Counted from the stretch's first letter, positions 48,721 through 58,874 are shown. The stretch is 64,000 nt of DNA from Gyromitra esculenta (GCA_038503075.1 JBCAML010000016.1:992001-1056000), one strand, 5' to 3'. Made by a program: numbers and translations. The notes: generated by a model not told the origin, from the sequence alone.

Positions 48721-51700
48721 ATGTCCACCACGTCCGAGTTGGGTCGACGTAGACTCGACGCTGAATTTAGCGAGGGCTACTGTATCCACACTATACCTTG
48801 TGAGTCTGGAGTACGAAAAGAAAAGTGGAGCAGAGGTATAGGTATTGGGAAAGGGACGTTTGGAACGGTATGGCTCGAGAAGGAGAAGAACACGGCCGCA
48901 CTCAGAGTAGTGAAGCAGGTATCAAAGACCGATATTGAGAAAGATTCTAGGGAGTTGCTAGTTTTGATGAAACTGGAGAAAGTAGTACTCCTTCCCGTTA
49001 ACCTACCGATCGAGAACTCACGAGCTAGCTCGCTGCTGTGGACGCCTCACAAAACTAACCTACCATACCGATATCTAGTATCCCCAGTACTTCGTACAAT
49101 TTTTAGGATGGTTCCAAGACGAAAAATACATCTTCATCACCATGGAGTACATTTGTTTTGGAGACTTGCACACGTTTATTCACGAAGATGATCTGCAAGT
49201 GGCGGAAAGCGACACAAAGATTATCACAAAACAAATACTCGAAGGCGTAAAGATTATGCACGAAAATAATATTTGCCATCGTGATCTGAAGCCAAAGGTT
49301 TGGACTCCCTTTCATTACAATCGCCCCGACCAAACAAGGCTGAGAAAAATTACAGAATATCCTCATGGCTTCGTTGCTGCCAATCACAGTTAAGATCTGC
49401 GACTTTGGTGTCTCGAAGCAAGTGGTGGATGGTGTGGTGTTACGTACGAGTGCGGGGACCTTCGGTTACATGGCGCCAGAAATCTCGGACGACTTTCTCA
49501 ACCCCAAAGCGTCGGTTTATACAAAAGCAGTTGATATTTGGTCTCTTGGGTGTCTCGTATACGAAATCATAACCAAGGAAATGCCATTCGACCCAGACAC
49601 AAACAGAATCCGTGAATATATGCGCAGACATATTCGGTTTCCAAAGACGAAACTAGTTGAAAAGAAGGCCACCCCTGCAGCAATCAAGTTTATTATCAAT
49701 TTGCTTAAGCCATCGCCAGAAAAAAGACCAACAGCAGAACAGGCACTAGAGGATCCATGGCTAAACGTCGAGGAGGTGGCGATTATTCAGCACCAAGAGA
49801 GGCATGAAGATACTTGGGAGAGATCTCTAGATCGGATGGCTGCGGCAGATTCGAAGTTAAAGCAAAATCGAATTTCACCAACCTGTGAGCCTAATGCCCT
49901 TAAATGTCATAGGGGGTAGTTTGTAAAGCTAATTTTCTCAACAGTCAATGGGCTAGGAGATCCCTCTCCCATATGGTCGGATTTAGATGCAGAAGTAATA
50001 CTACATGACTGCACCACACTATACTGCGCAATCACACACGACAATCTAGACGTTGCAAGGCGACTATGCCGAGATAGCCCAGCGAATGTGAGCACCAGGC
50101 AACCTGGTAATAAGGATGGATGGACAGCACTGCACCTAGCAACCGAGAAGGGAAACGAAGCCTTTGTGAAATTACTGTTGGAGAACGGGGCAGATACCGC
50201 GGTGAAGGGCAGCGATGAATGGGCTGCACTGCACGTGGCAGCCCGTAGTGGACACGAAGAGATAACCAAGTTACTGCTAGAGAACAGGGCAAACGTCATG
50301 GCGAAGGGCAAGGACGGATGGACACCGCTACATCGGGCGGCTCACTACGGACATGAAGGTGTGGCAAAAATCCTCCTAGAAAATATGGCAGATGTCGCAG
50401 CGAAAGCTAGCGGTGGATGGACACCACTGCGCGTGGCGGCTGGGAATGGACAGGAAGCTCTGGTAGAGCTGTTGCTTGAGAACGGGGCAAGCGGTATGAC
50501 GAAGGATGAAAGTGGATTCACAGCACTTCACGCTGCTGTCCAGAACGGACATGAAGAGGTGATCAAACTGCTACTCAAGGACAACGCGAGCATTATGATA
50601 AAAGACAAAAACGGCTGGACACCACTACACCTAGCGGCTGAGAACGGACGTGAGGGAGCGGCGAAGCTCCTGCTAGAGAACGGAGCAAACACCATGGCAA
50701 GGAATAACGATGGATGGACAACGTTACACTTAACGGCCCAAGGTGGACATGAAGAAGTTGCTAAGTTATTAGTAAAGAGTGGGGCAGATGTCACAGCAAA
50801 GGGCAAGGATGGATGGACAGCACTACATCGAGCAGCCCATTTCGGACAAGAAGGGATGGCAAGATTTCTGCTGGAGAATGGGGCAGATATCATGGCAAAA
50901 GGTAGCACTGGATGGCCAGTATTGACTGTAGCTGCCGGAAGAGGACACGAAACTTTGGTGAAATTGTTTCTGGATAAGGGTGCAGACATTATGGGAACGG
51001 ATGTAACTGGATTCACGGCGCTACACAGGGCCGCTTGGAAAGGGGAGGAAGGGACGACGAAGTTACTGCTTGAAAATGGGGCAAGCGTAACAGCGAAAGA
51101 TAAAGATGGACGGACAGCGTTACGCGCAGCGGCCGAGGACGGGTGTGAAGGGACAATGAAACTGCTACTCGAAAATAGAGCAAACATAATGGCGAAGGAT
51201 AATCTCGGCTGGATGGCACTACATGTGGTGGCTCGAGAAGGATACGAAGGGGCGACCAAGCTGCTGCTCGAGAACGGGGCGGATATCATGGCAAGGGGTA
51301 AGGATGGATGGACAGCATTGCATCGGGCAACCCATTTCGGACAAGAAGAGATAGTAAAATTATTGTTAAGGAACGGTGCAGATCTCGCGGCGGGAGATAA
51401 TACCGGATGGACAGCACTGCGCGTAGCAGTTGAAAGGGGAAACCAAGAGATGGCAAAATTACTACTAGATTGCGGGGCAGACATCCAAGCCAAGGATGAC
51501 TCCGGGGAAACCCCACTAGACGTGGCGACCAGTAGAGGACATGAAGCGCTGGTGAGATTGCTATTGGAGAATAATGGAAATAAGGGAAGAGCGCCGCACC
51601 AAGCGGCCCAGGAGGAGCACACTCAGACGGGGAAATTACCAGATGCGAATGCGACACACCTAGAAACCATAGGCAAAGGATTAACAGGTGTAGTTGTCGA

Positions 51701-51773
51701 GGAGGAGATTTCGAGAAGTTCTAGGAGAAATTCGATATTCAATAGGTTTCGTGCTTGGATTTTTGGCGGGTGA
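48721..51773 (+). CDS. Protein kinase fused to 15 ankyrin repeats
   Basis: Exons 48721-48981, 49088-49297, 49356-49884, 49945-51773; 942 residues. The kinase domain (about 36-295) is complete: loop GKGTFGTV at 43-50, K65, catalytic HRDLKPKN with D153 and N158, DFG at 173-175, MAPE, and a CAMK/Chk2-like layout, so it should be active. After a linker (about 296-385) come 15 ankyrin repeats of 33 residues to about residue 885, then a short polar tail. The kinase-to-ankyrin join is supported by a GTGAGC donor at 49885, an ACAG acceptor at 49944 and exact phase. The repeats show an exact 165-residue (495-bp) super-period of five repeats, three times over. Ankyrins would select the substrate or position the kinase; the pathway is unknown. 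Expansion of ankyrin proteins is common in fungi with symbiotic or incompatibility systems, but no such role is shown here. Confidence 0.87.
50088..51560 (+). repeat. 99-bp ankyrin-coding repeats in a 495-bp higher-order array
   Basis: Fifteen 99-bp units lie head to tail. Units 3, 8 and 13 all begin with the GKDGWTxLHRA form at 50304, 50799 and 51294, exactly 495 bp apart. Neighbouring unit classes (GWTPLRVA/GWPVLTVA/GWTALRVA, then SGFTALHAA/TGFTALHRA/SGETPLDVA) repeat with the same order. This points to duplication of a five-unit block. Confidence 0.85.
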
Positions 51774-52285
51774 TTTTTCTTTTTTCTTTTTTCTTATCGT
51801 ATGGGAAAACAGTAGGACAACGAATGAATTTAGATAGACTCATTACGCAGAGATGATCGACCTAAGAGCCGATAGCGAATAGACTTAAACAAAGGAAATA
51901 TACTTGCATAAAATACTGCTCGTGAGTTCTGCATCTATTACAAGTCGTTGTGTTTTCGAGCTCTTATTTTAAGCTCGCTCTCATCCATCGACTCACTCCC
52001 GTGGGCTGCTCCTACTCGCCGTAAGACGCAGTAAGCTGCGTACGAGGAGCTAAGCACGAGAAAAGATTTATCCATACTTATTAAACCCTTCAGCGACTCC
52101 GCGTAGAATAGTAATCAGTATATACTTGGGTGCTGCATAGTAACTCACTCGGGGGTGATTTGAGGAACCAAAACACAAAGCAACAAGTCTATAGCTAAAT
52201 TCAAAGGTGGACACGTGCAGTCATAGCAAAAACCTCACGCCGATAGAAATATTTAAAGCTAGGATCAATAATACCCCCTTCACTT
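51774..52285. other. Spacer between kinase-ankyrin gene and copia remnant
   Basis: About 510 bp. It contains TTTTCTTTTTTCTTTTTTC just after the stop and short palindromic stretches near 51957-51980 and 52017-52050. No gene recognised. Confidence 0.5.
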
Positions 52286-52651
52286 TGTTGGACGTTGGAA
52301 TAACAAACGCTATCCCCGGACCGTCACAGGATCCATATGGGTCCCGTTTTTTGAACCTTTGGCTTCAATTGATTACACTATAGCAATCATCCCCCAATTA
52401 CCCTATTTTACCACGTTTTGAAAACGTTATAAGATAGTGTAGAGAATAAATGACTATTTCGATGATGATTTTAACTGCTTAAATCCCCCGACTAAATACT
52501 CCTTATTCTTCATTCAACAATCTCGTTACCACAAGGAAATATGCCCGTCGGGCTAATACAAAGTAAATCCTCCGTCGGCTAAACATCCATCCACATTACT
52601 CAGAATGTACCGCTACAATAGTATTATAGGTGAGAGCACCTTATTCCAACA
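52286..52651 (-). repeat. 3' LTR of a Ty1/copia element
   Basis: On the minus strand the LTR starts TGTTGGAATAAGG at 52651, right after a purine-rich tract (AAGGAGGAG, 52652-52660) and overlapping the last pol codons. It ends at 52286 with TCCAACA, giving a perfect 7-bp TGTTGGA/TCCAACA inverted terminus and 366 bp. This is the classical copia LTR form. The other LTR and the target duplication are not in the window. Confidence 0.8.
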
Positions 52652-53093
52652 CTCCTCCTTGCTCGAGGCATCCTAATAGTAACAAAAAACCCTGGTGTTT
52701 AATCCTTTCTAATCCTTTAGTAAAAAGATCCCCCAAATTTTCTGCCGTTGGTACATATACTAATTCGAACACATTATTCTCGAATTGCTCCCTAACATGG
52801 TGAAAATGAACGTCTATATGTTTAGATTGTTTGTGAAAAACAGGATTCTTAACCAAGGAAAGAGCTCCAGTATTATCCCCTTTTAATACATACTTCCGTT
52901 CTTTCCATAGCTTTAATTCTTCCATTCCTCTTTTCAGCCATACCAACTGTCTTGATGCTTCTGAAATTGCCATATATTTGGCCTCGGTTGAGGAGATGGC
53001 GACAGATTTCTGTTTCTCGGTTCTCCAGGTAATAAGACAGTTGTTTAAAAGGAAGCAATTGCCAGATGTTGATTTCCTAGACCCAACGTCTGC
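52641..53093 (-). pseudogene. Ty1/copia pol fragment (RNase H end), cut by a gypsy insertion
   Basis: The minus-strand frame has the copia RNase H signature: ADVGSRKSTSG, SSTEAKYMAISEA, GDNTGALSLVKNP, KHIDVHFHHVREQ, and ends at the LTR. The 5' part of the element (gag, integrase, reverse transcriptase) is missing because the LTR of the gypsy element begins at about 53094. An apparent Met start upstream of ADVG belongs to that LTR. The remaining frame is undamaged, so the copia copy was young when it was interrupted. Confidence 0.88.
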
Positions 53094-53555
53094 TGCTTTC
53101 ATGGATTGATGTAGAGGATGAATCGTGGTTTGGGTTATTGGTTTTGTTGTTTGTCGGGATGGTCGTATAATTCCTTTGTTGTTCGGTTATATTTGGGTTA
53201 TTGGGATAATGTCTTTGTGCTTCGGTTGTTGCCTGGTTACTGTTGGTGTTACAAGGAAAAGCGGGGTATTTAAGTGAAGGATTTTAGTTGTCTTTGTTAT
53301 TCTTCTTCTTCTTTCCTTAAGCAACGTTCTCGTTACCTTCTGCTGTAAATCGTTGAAATACCATCTTGATTCTATCTCAGAATCCTCGCTGTCGCTGTTT
53401 CCCTCGCTGCACTTATCTCGCCTTGAGATAAAGTTATCCTCGTAGAACTTGTAGAACACGCTGCACTCTTCAAAACGTGTTGTCACCTCGCTTAAGTAGC
53501 ACTGCTCACCTTCAGGGATACTGAAGGGCTTAACGAGGGACTCGACCGTGAGATT
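53094..53555 (+). repeat. 5' LTR of Ty3/gypsy chromovirus 1
   Basis: It starts TGCTTTCATGGATTGATG and is similar throughout to the sequence after pol 1 (58859 onward). A TATA-like TATTTAAG lies at 53267-53274; AAGCAACGT at 53319-53327, 52 bp downstream, is a candidate transcript start. The 3' border is set only by the presumed primer-binding site at 53556, so it is approximate. Confidence 0.7.
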
Positions 53556-53564
53556 ACGTTGCTT
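53556..53564 (+). other. Putative self-priming primer-binding site, chromovirus 1
   Basis: ACGTTGCTT is the exact reverse complement of AAGCAACGT at 53319-53327 in the LTR. In Tf1-type elements the 5' end of the transcript folds back onto such a site to prime reverse transcription. No match to a tRNA 3' end (TGG...) is visible here. Confidence 0.5.
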
Positions 53565-53829
53565 GCTTAGCTCAGCGGTATACTCTGTACCTTTTCCCAT
53601 ACAAGGCCACGTGTTCAAACCCCCTTGGAGTCATACTTACTTCATGGGTTTCACAACTTGGATTCATCAATCCTTTGTGTGTTTGTTCCCTTGTTTGACA
53701 TCGCGAAAACCTACAGAGACCACTGAGCCCTCGCTAGTCCTACCTGAGTGGCTAGATTCCGAGTACCTCCGCGTCAATACCATCGCAAGTGTCTGTAACA
53801 ACGCAGACTCTAGCAACAATTGAGGAAGC
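53565..53829 (+). mobile_element. Probable tRNA-derived SINE inserted in the chromovirus leader
   Basis: Relative to chromovirus 2, the leader of element 1 has about 265 extra bp flanked by a perfect 15-bp direct repeat GAGATTACGTTGCTT (53550-53564 and 53830-53844). The insert begins with a Pol III A-box-like TAGCTCAGCGG (53568-53578) and has a B-box-like GTTCAAACCCC (53613-53623) 45 bp later, the layout of a tRNA head. Cloverleaf stems are poor, so it is not a functional tRNA. The tail has no poly(A) and ends near CAACAATTG. The clean target duplication shows retroposition into the leader after the element had landed, or in its parent copy. Confidence 0.7.
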
Positions 53830-53888
53830 GAGATTACGTTGCTTCCAACATCTACACCTTCTACCACTCCATCAGCACTCTTCCCCTC

Positions 53889-55182
53889 ATGGAAGGAACC
53901 GCCGTCGCCGCAAAACGCTTTCCCACTAGAGAAGCTTTTGCCCAAGCCTACCGAGACGACCCTGCAGAGCTTTACAATGAACTCAGGGAGTTAAATCAAG
54001 CCCTGGAGGACCAAATTGATGTTCTCCAGGAAAGCGAAAGGGAAAATGAGGTAAAACTCAACACCGCCCGAATCCAGACCGACAATGCCCTCCGTCATGC
54101 TACGGAACAAGAACAAAGGGTCAATGAAGCAGCCAGCCTAATTGCCCGACTACGACAAGAACGGAACGAAGCTCGCTCCGCCACTCAAGCACCCCCAGCG
54201 CCACCCAACCTCACAGCAACCCCGCCCCCGCCATCAAACACCCACCGCTCAGAACGCATGCCAGACCCAGAGAAGTTTGACGGATCTCGAGCAAAACTCC
54301 CCGGATTCATACTCCAACTACGTTCCAAGTTAACCGTCAACCGAGACCGCTTCGCCAACGAGACGACAATGATACTTTACACTATCAATCGACTAGAAGG
54401 AGCAGCACTGGAACAGGTCCGCCACACGGTTCTCCCCTCAGGCCTCACCACTTGGAACAACGCGGAACAGCTCATCGCCGCCTTGGAAACTGCCTTTGGA
54501 GACCCAGACCCAACCGGCACCGCTCGACGAGAACTTCACCAGCTTCGTCAGGGAAAGCGCGACTTTTCAGCCTACCTGGCCGATTTCCAAAGGATCATGG
54601 GTCAGTTAAACTTCGACGAAAATTCAAAAATGGATGCCCTAGAACATGGCATGTCGGAGGAACTGAAAGAAGCAATGGTCTTTGCCCCTATAGCCCCAGC
54701 CACACTTCCCGAGATGATTCTCACCCTCACCCGGCTGGATAATCGTATCCGAGCCCGCAAAGCGGAGAAACGAGGAAACGTTCGCGATGGTATGGGCCAA
54801 TTCAGCGCCCCAGCCGCCTTCACTCCGGCCTCCTCCTTCACCCCGGGAGGACTAGCCCCCATGGACCTATCTTTTGGTCGCACCAGCAATAACTCTCGCC
54901 CACCTCAGGACCAACGGTACACAATGGTCAACGGAAGAAGGAAACTCTCGGAAGAGGAAAAACAATGGCGCCGCTCCACGGGAAAATGCATGTTCTGCGC
55001 GGCCCCTGATCACTCCTACGCCAACTGCCCCTCCGCTCCAAAAAAAACCAACCATGAGGGGAGCTCTCACCGCACCACCCGCCGCCCGTAACCCCCCAGC
55101 CTCCTCTCTTCCGCCACCACCACTTCCCCCTCAGTTCTTTGCGTTAGAATCAGCAGACTCTTCCAACGAGTCTTTAAACTAG
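53889..55182 (+). pseudogene. gag: Gag of chromovirus 1 with a C-terminal frameshift
   Basis: The frame opens with ATG at 53889 and codes a coiled-coil N-terminus (residues about 25-90), a Pro-rich linker, the Ty3-type gag capsid domain (KLPGFILQLRSKL to RLDNRIRARK) and a CCHC zinc knuckle CMFCAAPDHSYANC. Compared with the intact copy at 59414, the run after the knuckle has one extra A (A8 at 55040-55047), so the original frame stops early at 55089-55091. The old frame continues as an open frame to the stop at 55180-55182. Either the copy is mutated or the A-run is a sequencing error. The gag stop is overlapped by the frameshift signal. Confidence 0.9.
55173..55179 (+). promoter_or_regulatory. 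-1 frameshift slippery site TTTAAAC, chromovirus 1
   Basis: T TTA AAC in the gag frame followed at once by TAG. A stem AACCAAGGC/GCCTTGGTT with a 14-nt loop starts 7 nt downstream (55186-55194 pairs with 55209-55217). This is the standard X XXY YYZ plus spacer plus structure layout for -1 ribosomal frameshifting, and pol is open in exactly the -1 frame. Confidence 0.8.
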
Positions 55183-58100
55183 TCCAACCAAGGCCGAACA
55201 GTGACCCCGCCTTGGTTCCCATTTCTTTACCTTTGTCAGCATTTTCTATTTCAGGTTTTTCAGTGTCGGATATGTGTATGGAGGATCAGTTGGATGGGGA
55301 ACATTTTGTCATATCATGTACCATTTCCCATAACAATAAAATCATTAAAACCCACGCACTGCTGGACACCGGAGCCTCAGGATTTGCTTTCATCGATAAA
55401 GAATTCGCGAGTCACCACTCTTTACCCCTTACCCCTTTGAAATCACCCCGACAGCTTGAAGTTATTGATGGTCGCCCTGTCGCTTCAGGAGACATTACCC
55501 ACATCATTAACCTTAACTTGTCCATCCAAAACCACCGAGAACAAGCCCCCTGCTTTGTGACCAAACTAGGCCACTACCCTCTAGTTTTAGGAATACCATG
55601 GATGAATCATCATGACGTCCAGCTCCATTTCGCCGACAAACGCATTGAGTTTAATTCTAAACTCTGCACCACCCACTGTGCCCCTCACTCCCCCATTGTT
55701 ACCTCCCCATCGATCCCGACTCCTCCCAGACTAAACATGTCGTTTATCGGCGCTGCCAGCTTCAGAACACTTACTAAGAAGCGCAACCACCAAGCTTACG
55801 CCATGTCGCTCTATGAAATAAACAAACTCATAGACAATAAAACAACAAAGGAAGAATGGAAATCAAGGATCCCAGCCGAGTACCACGAATTCTTAGATAT
55901 GTTTGATAAGGCAAAAGCACAAGGACTGCCCCCACGCCGCCCCTATGATCATAAGATACAATTGATGGAAGGGAAGGATGCACCATTTGGACCACTCTAC
56001 GGAATGTCAAGGGAGGAACTTATTGTCCTAAAGAAATATATCGAAGACAATCTAGAAAAGGGCTTTATCCGTGCCAGCTCCTCTCCCGCAGGCTCCCCCG
56101 TACTCTTTGTAAAAAAGGCCGATGGCTCCCTCCGACTATGTGTTGATTATAGAGGTCTAAACGCTATCACTGTCAAAGACCGCTATACCTCTCCTCTCAT
56201 CCGTGAAACGCTAGATCGACTTGCGAAAGCGCAATGGTACACTAAACTGGACCTCCGTGACGGCTATCACCAAGTTCGCATTGCCGAAGGAGATGAATGG
56301 AAAACAGCCTTTCGCACCCGCTACGGCTTATACGAATATCAGGTCATGCCATTCGGTTTGACCAACGCTCCGGGAACATTCCAACGGTTTGTTAATGATT
56401 GCCTCACCGAGTACCTGGATATCTTCTGTACGGCCTACCTTGATGATATCCTAATTTACAGTGATACCTTCGCGGAGCATCAAGTTCATGTACGAAAGGT
56501 ACTCCAGACACTCAAAGACAATGATATCTTGCTCAAACCGGAGAAATGCGAATTCGAGGTACAAACAACCAAGTACCTAGGCCTCATCCTTACCCCCGAT
56601 GGCATAAAAATGGACGAGGAAAAACTAAGAGCCGTACGGGAATGGGGAACCCCTAAAAGTGTCAAAGACGTACAAGCATTCTTAGGTTTCGCCAATTTTT
56701 ACCGTCGCTTTATCCTCGGCTTCTCCAAACTCGCCTCCCCTCTTACGGCCCTAACAAAAAAAGGTATCACTTTCGAATGGACTGTAGAAGCGGATATTGC
56801 CTTCGAAAACCTGAAACATGCCTTTACCACCGCTCCGATCCTCATCCACTTCGACCCTGACAAGAAAATCATCGTGGAAACCGATGCCTCTGACTTCGTA
56901 TCCGGAGGAGTACTATCTCAATACGATAATGCAGGAGTATTACACCCGGTAGCTTTTTTCTCAAAAAAACATTCCCCTGCGGAGTGTAACTATGAGATTT
57001 ACGACAAGGAATTGTTGGCCATAATCCGAGTATTCGAAGAATGGCGACCAGAACTAGAAGGATCAAAGCACCCCATTGATGTCATAAGCGACCACAAGAA
57101 TCTTGAGTACTTTATGAGTACCAAACAACTTAACCGCCGACAAGCCAGATGGGCGGAATACCTATCACGCTTTGACTTCGTGATTACGTATAGACCAGGG
57201 AGCCAAGGAGGGAAGCCGGACGCTTTGACCAGGAGATCAGGAGATCTCCCCAAGGAAGGGGATGAACGGTTAGCACACCAAAGCCAGGTGGTGTTAAAAA
57301 AGGAAAATATAGACCCCAAGATAAGTTTGTTGTCGGCTTCTTTGTCAAATGAAGCCGCTGAATTGGACGCCCCCCTATTAAAACTCTTTAAAGAAGGATA
57401 TATCGCTGATAAATTTCCTGAAAAAATCCTTCTAGCATTGAGAAATAAGGACCAACAATCCAAGGAGATTACTTTAAGCGAGTGCAAAGAAGAAAACGGA
57501 AAACTCTATTATCGAGACTGTATCTACATCCCAGACTTTGCCCCACTCCGTCTTGAATTAATCAAAAGGCACCATGATACCCCGGCGGCAGGCCATCCAG
57601 GACGAGATAAAACCTTCGAACTCCTCGCAAGAAGGTTTTATTGGCCCAAGATGAGGGAGTCTATCAGTAAATATGTCCGTAACTGTCATATCTGCCAGAA
57701 GGCGAAACCAGTTACCCAACGTACTCAAGGAGTTCTCCGCCCCCTACCTATCCCCAACCGCCCATGGCAAGAAATCTCTATGGATTTCGTTACCGGCCTC
57801 CCCGAATCGAATGGTCATGATGCTATCATGGTAGTAGTCGACCGATTGTCAAAAATGCGCCACCTCATTCCTTGTAATACTACCGTCAACTCCAGGGATG
57901 TAGCTGAATTATATCTACAACATGTTTGGAAATTACATGGACTACCTACGCATATTACGTCAGATCGAGGTACCCAATTCACTGCGCATTTTTGGAAAGA
58001 GTTATGTCAACGCCTTGGGATTCAAGCCAGAATGTCCACTGCCTTCCATCCTGAAACAGATGGACAGACGGAAAGACTAAACGCGGTTATGGAACAATAC

Positions 58101-58874
58101 CTACGGTCTTATGTGTCCTATCAGCAAGAAGACTGGAGTAACTGGTTACCTATGGCCGAATTCTCAGCAAATAACCAGGAATCAGCTAGCACCAAAGTCT
58201 CTCCCTTCTTCGCTAATTATGGGTACCATCCTCGCTTCGATACTACTCTCCTCCCGACCCAAGCAACCCCTCAAAGCTTAGACGCCGCCTCATTTAGTGA
58301 AACCATGCAGGAACTCTATGACCACCTACGGACGCAAATAAGGACAGCTCAAGATATCCAGGAAACGGCCACGAATAGACATCGTATACCTGCCCCCGCT
58401 TACCGAGTTGATGACCAAGTCTTCGTTTCTATGAAGAATATCAGAACCACCCGTAATGCTAGAAAGCTGGACTGGAAATGGATGGGACCTTATTCGATCA
58501 AAAAGATGGTTTCCCCTTTTGCCTACGAAGTCGACCTTCCACCCTCGGTTAAGTACCACCCTGTCTTCCATGTTTCTTTATTGAAACCTGCGGCCGATGA
58601 TGCTCTCCCAGGACAAATTATTCCCCCACCGGCACCTGTTGTTGTCAATGACCAAGAAGAATACTACATCGAGAAAATCTTGGACCAACGGATATATCGT
58701 AAGAAACAACAATATCTCGTTGAATGGACTGGTTACGCCCACCCCACTTGGGAACCCGCAGAAGATCTTGTAGATACCTCGGCACTGGAGAAGTTTCTAG
58801 CTATTCCGACGTTGATTACTCCTAGTGTTCGCAGGAGCTCACGCTTGAAGGGAGGAGCTACTTTCATGGATTGA
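55179..58874 (+). CDS. pol: Pol polyprotein of Ty3/gypsy chromovirus 1 (intact)
   Basis: An uninterrupted frame of about 1,231 codons counted from the slip site; no ATG is needed if it is made by -1 frameshifting from gag. Domains in order, with residues counted from codon 55212: aspartic protease (DTG at 52-54), reverse transcriptase (AYLDDILIYS near 408), RNase H (ETDASDF near 555), integrase zinc finger (H-H-C-C with NCHICQKAK near 786-835), integrase core (MDFVTGLP, TSDRGTQF, GQTERL for D-D-E near 857, 917 and 953) and a C-terminal chromodomain (about 1150-1197, YLVEWTGYAHPTWEPAEDL). The chromodomain places it in the chromovirus branch and would target integration to modified histones. 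All catalytic residues are intact, so the element could be active if gag is repaired or supplied. The stop codon lies inside the 3' LTR. Confidence 0.95.
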   Translation, partial: LVQPRPNSDPALVPISLPLSAFSISGFSVSDMCMEDQLDGEHFVISCTISHNNKIIKTHALLDTGASGFAFIDKEFASHHSLPLTPLKSPRQLEVIDGRPVASGDITHIINLNLSIQNHREQAPCFVTKLGHYPLVLGIPWMNHHDVQLHFADKRIEFNSKLCTTHCAPHSPIVTSPSIPTPPRLNMSFIGAASFRTLTKKRNHQAYAMSLYEINKLIDNKTTKEEWKSRIPAEYHEFLDMFDKAKAQGLPPRRPYDHKIQLMEGKDAPFGPLYGMSREELIVLKKYIEDNLEKGFIRASSSPAGSPVLFVKKADGSLRLCVDYRGLNAITVKDRYTSPLIRETLDRLAKAQWYTKLDLRDGYHQVRIAEGDEWKTAFRTRYGLYEYQVMPFGLTNAPGTFQRFVNDCLTEYLDIFCTAYLDDILIYSDTFAEHQVHVRKVLQTLKDNDILLKPEKCEFEVQTTKYLGLILTPDGIKMDEEKLRAVREWGTPKSVKDVQAFLGFANFYRRFILGFSKLASPLTALTKKGITFEWTVEADIAFENLKHAFTTAPILIHFDPDKKIIVETDASDFVSGGVLSQYDNAGVLHPVAFFSKKHSPAECNYEIYDKELLAIIRVFEEWRPELEGSKHPIDVISDHKNLEYFMSTKQLNRRQARWAEYLSRFDFVITYRPGSQGGKPDALTRRSGDLPKEGDERLAHQSQVVLKKENIDPKISLLSASLSNEAAELDAPLLKLFKEGYIADKFPEKILLALRNKDQQSKEITLSECKEENGKLYYRDCIYIPDFAPLRLELIKRHHDTPAAGHPGRDKTFELLARRFYWPKMRESISKYVRNCHICQKAKPVTQRTQGVLRPLPIPNRPWQEISMDFVTGLPESNGHDAIMVVVDRLSKMRHLIPCNTTVNSRDVAELYLQHVWKLHGLPTHITSDRGTQFTAHFWKELCQRLGIQARMSTAFHPETDGQTERLNAVMEQYLRSYVSYQQEDWSNWLPMAEFSANNQESASTKVSPFFANYGYHPRFDTTLLPTQATPQSLDAASFSETMQELYDHLRTQIRTAQDIQETATNRHRIPAPAYRVDDQVFVSMKNIRTTRNARKLDWKWMGPYSIKKMVSPFAYEVDLPPSVKYHPVFHVSLLKPAADDALPGQIIPPPAPVVVNDQEEYYIEKILDQRIYRKKQQYLVEWTGYAHPTWEPAEDLVDTSALEKFLAIPTLITPSVRRSSRLKGGATFMD

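Noticed and set aside
50528..51622. 364-codon open frame on the minus strand opposite the ankyrin repeats
   Set aside because: It is the antisense of a highly periodic coding array; its Ser/Ala-rich repeats mirror the ankyrin units and have no independent family signal.
53561..53632. Possible functional tRNA gene
   Set aside because: A-box and B-box are good, but acceptor, D and T stems pair poorly and the segment is inside a unit with a 15-bp target duplication, so a SINE head is the better call.
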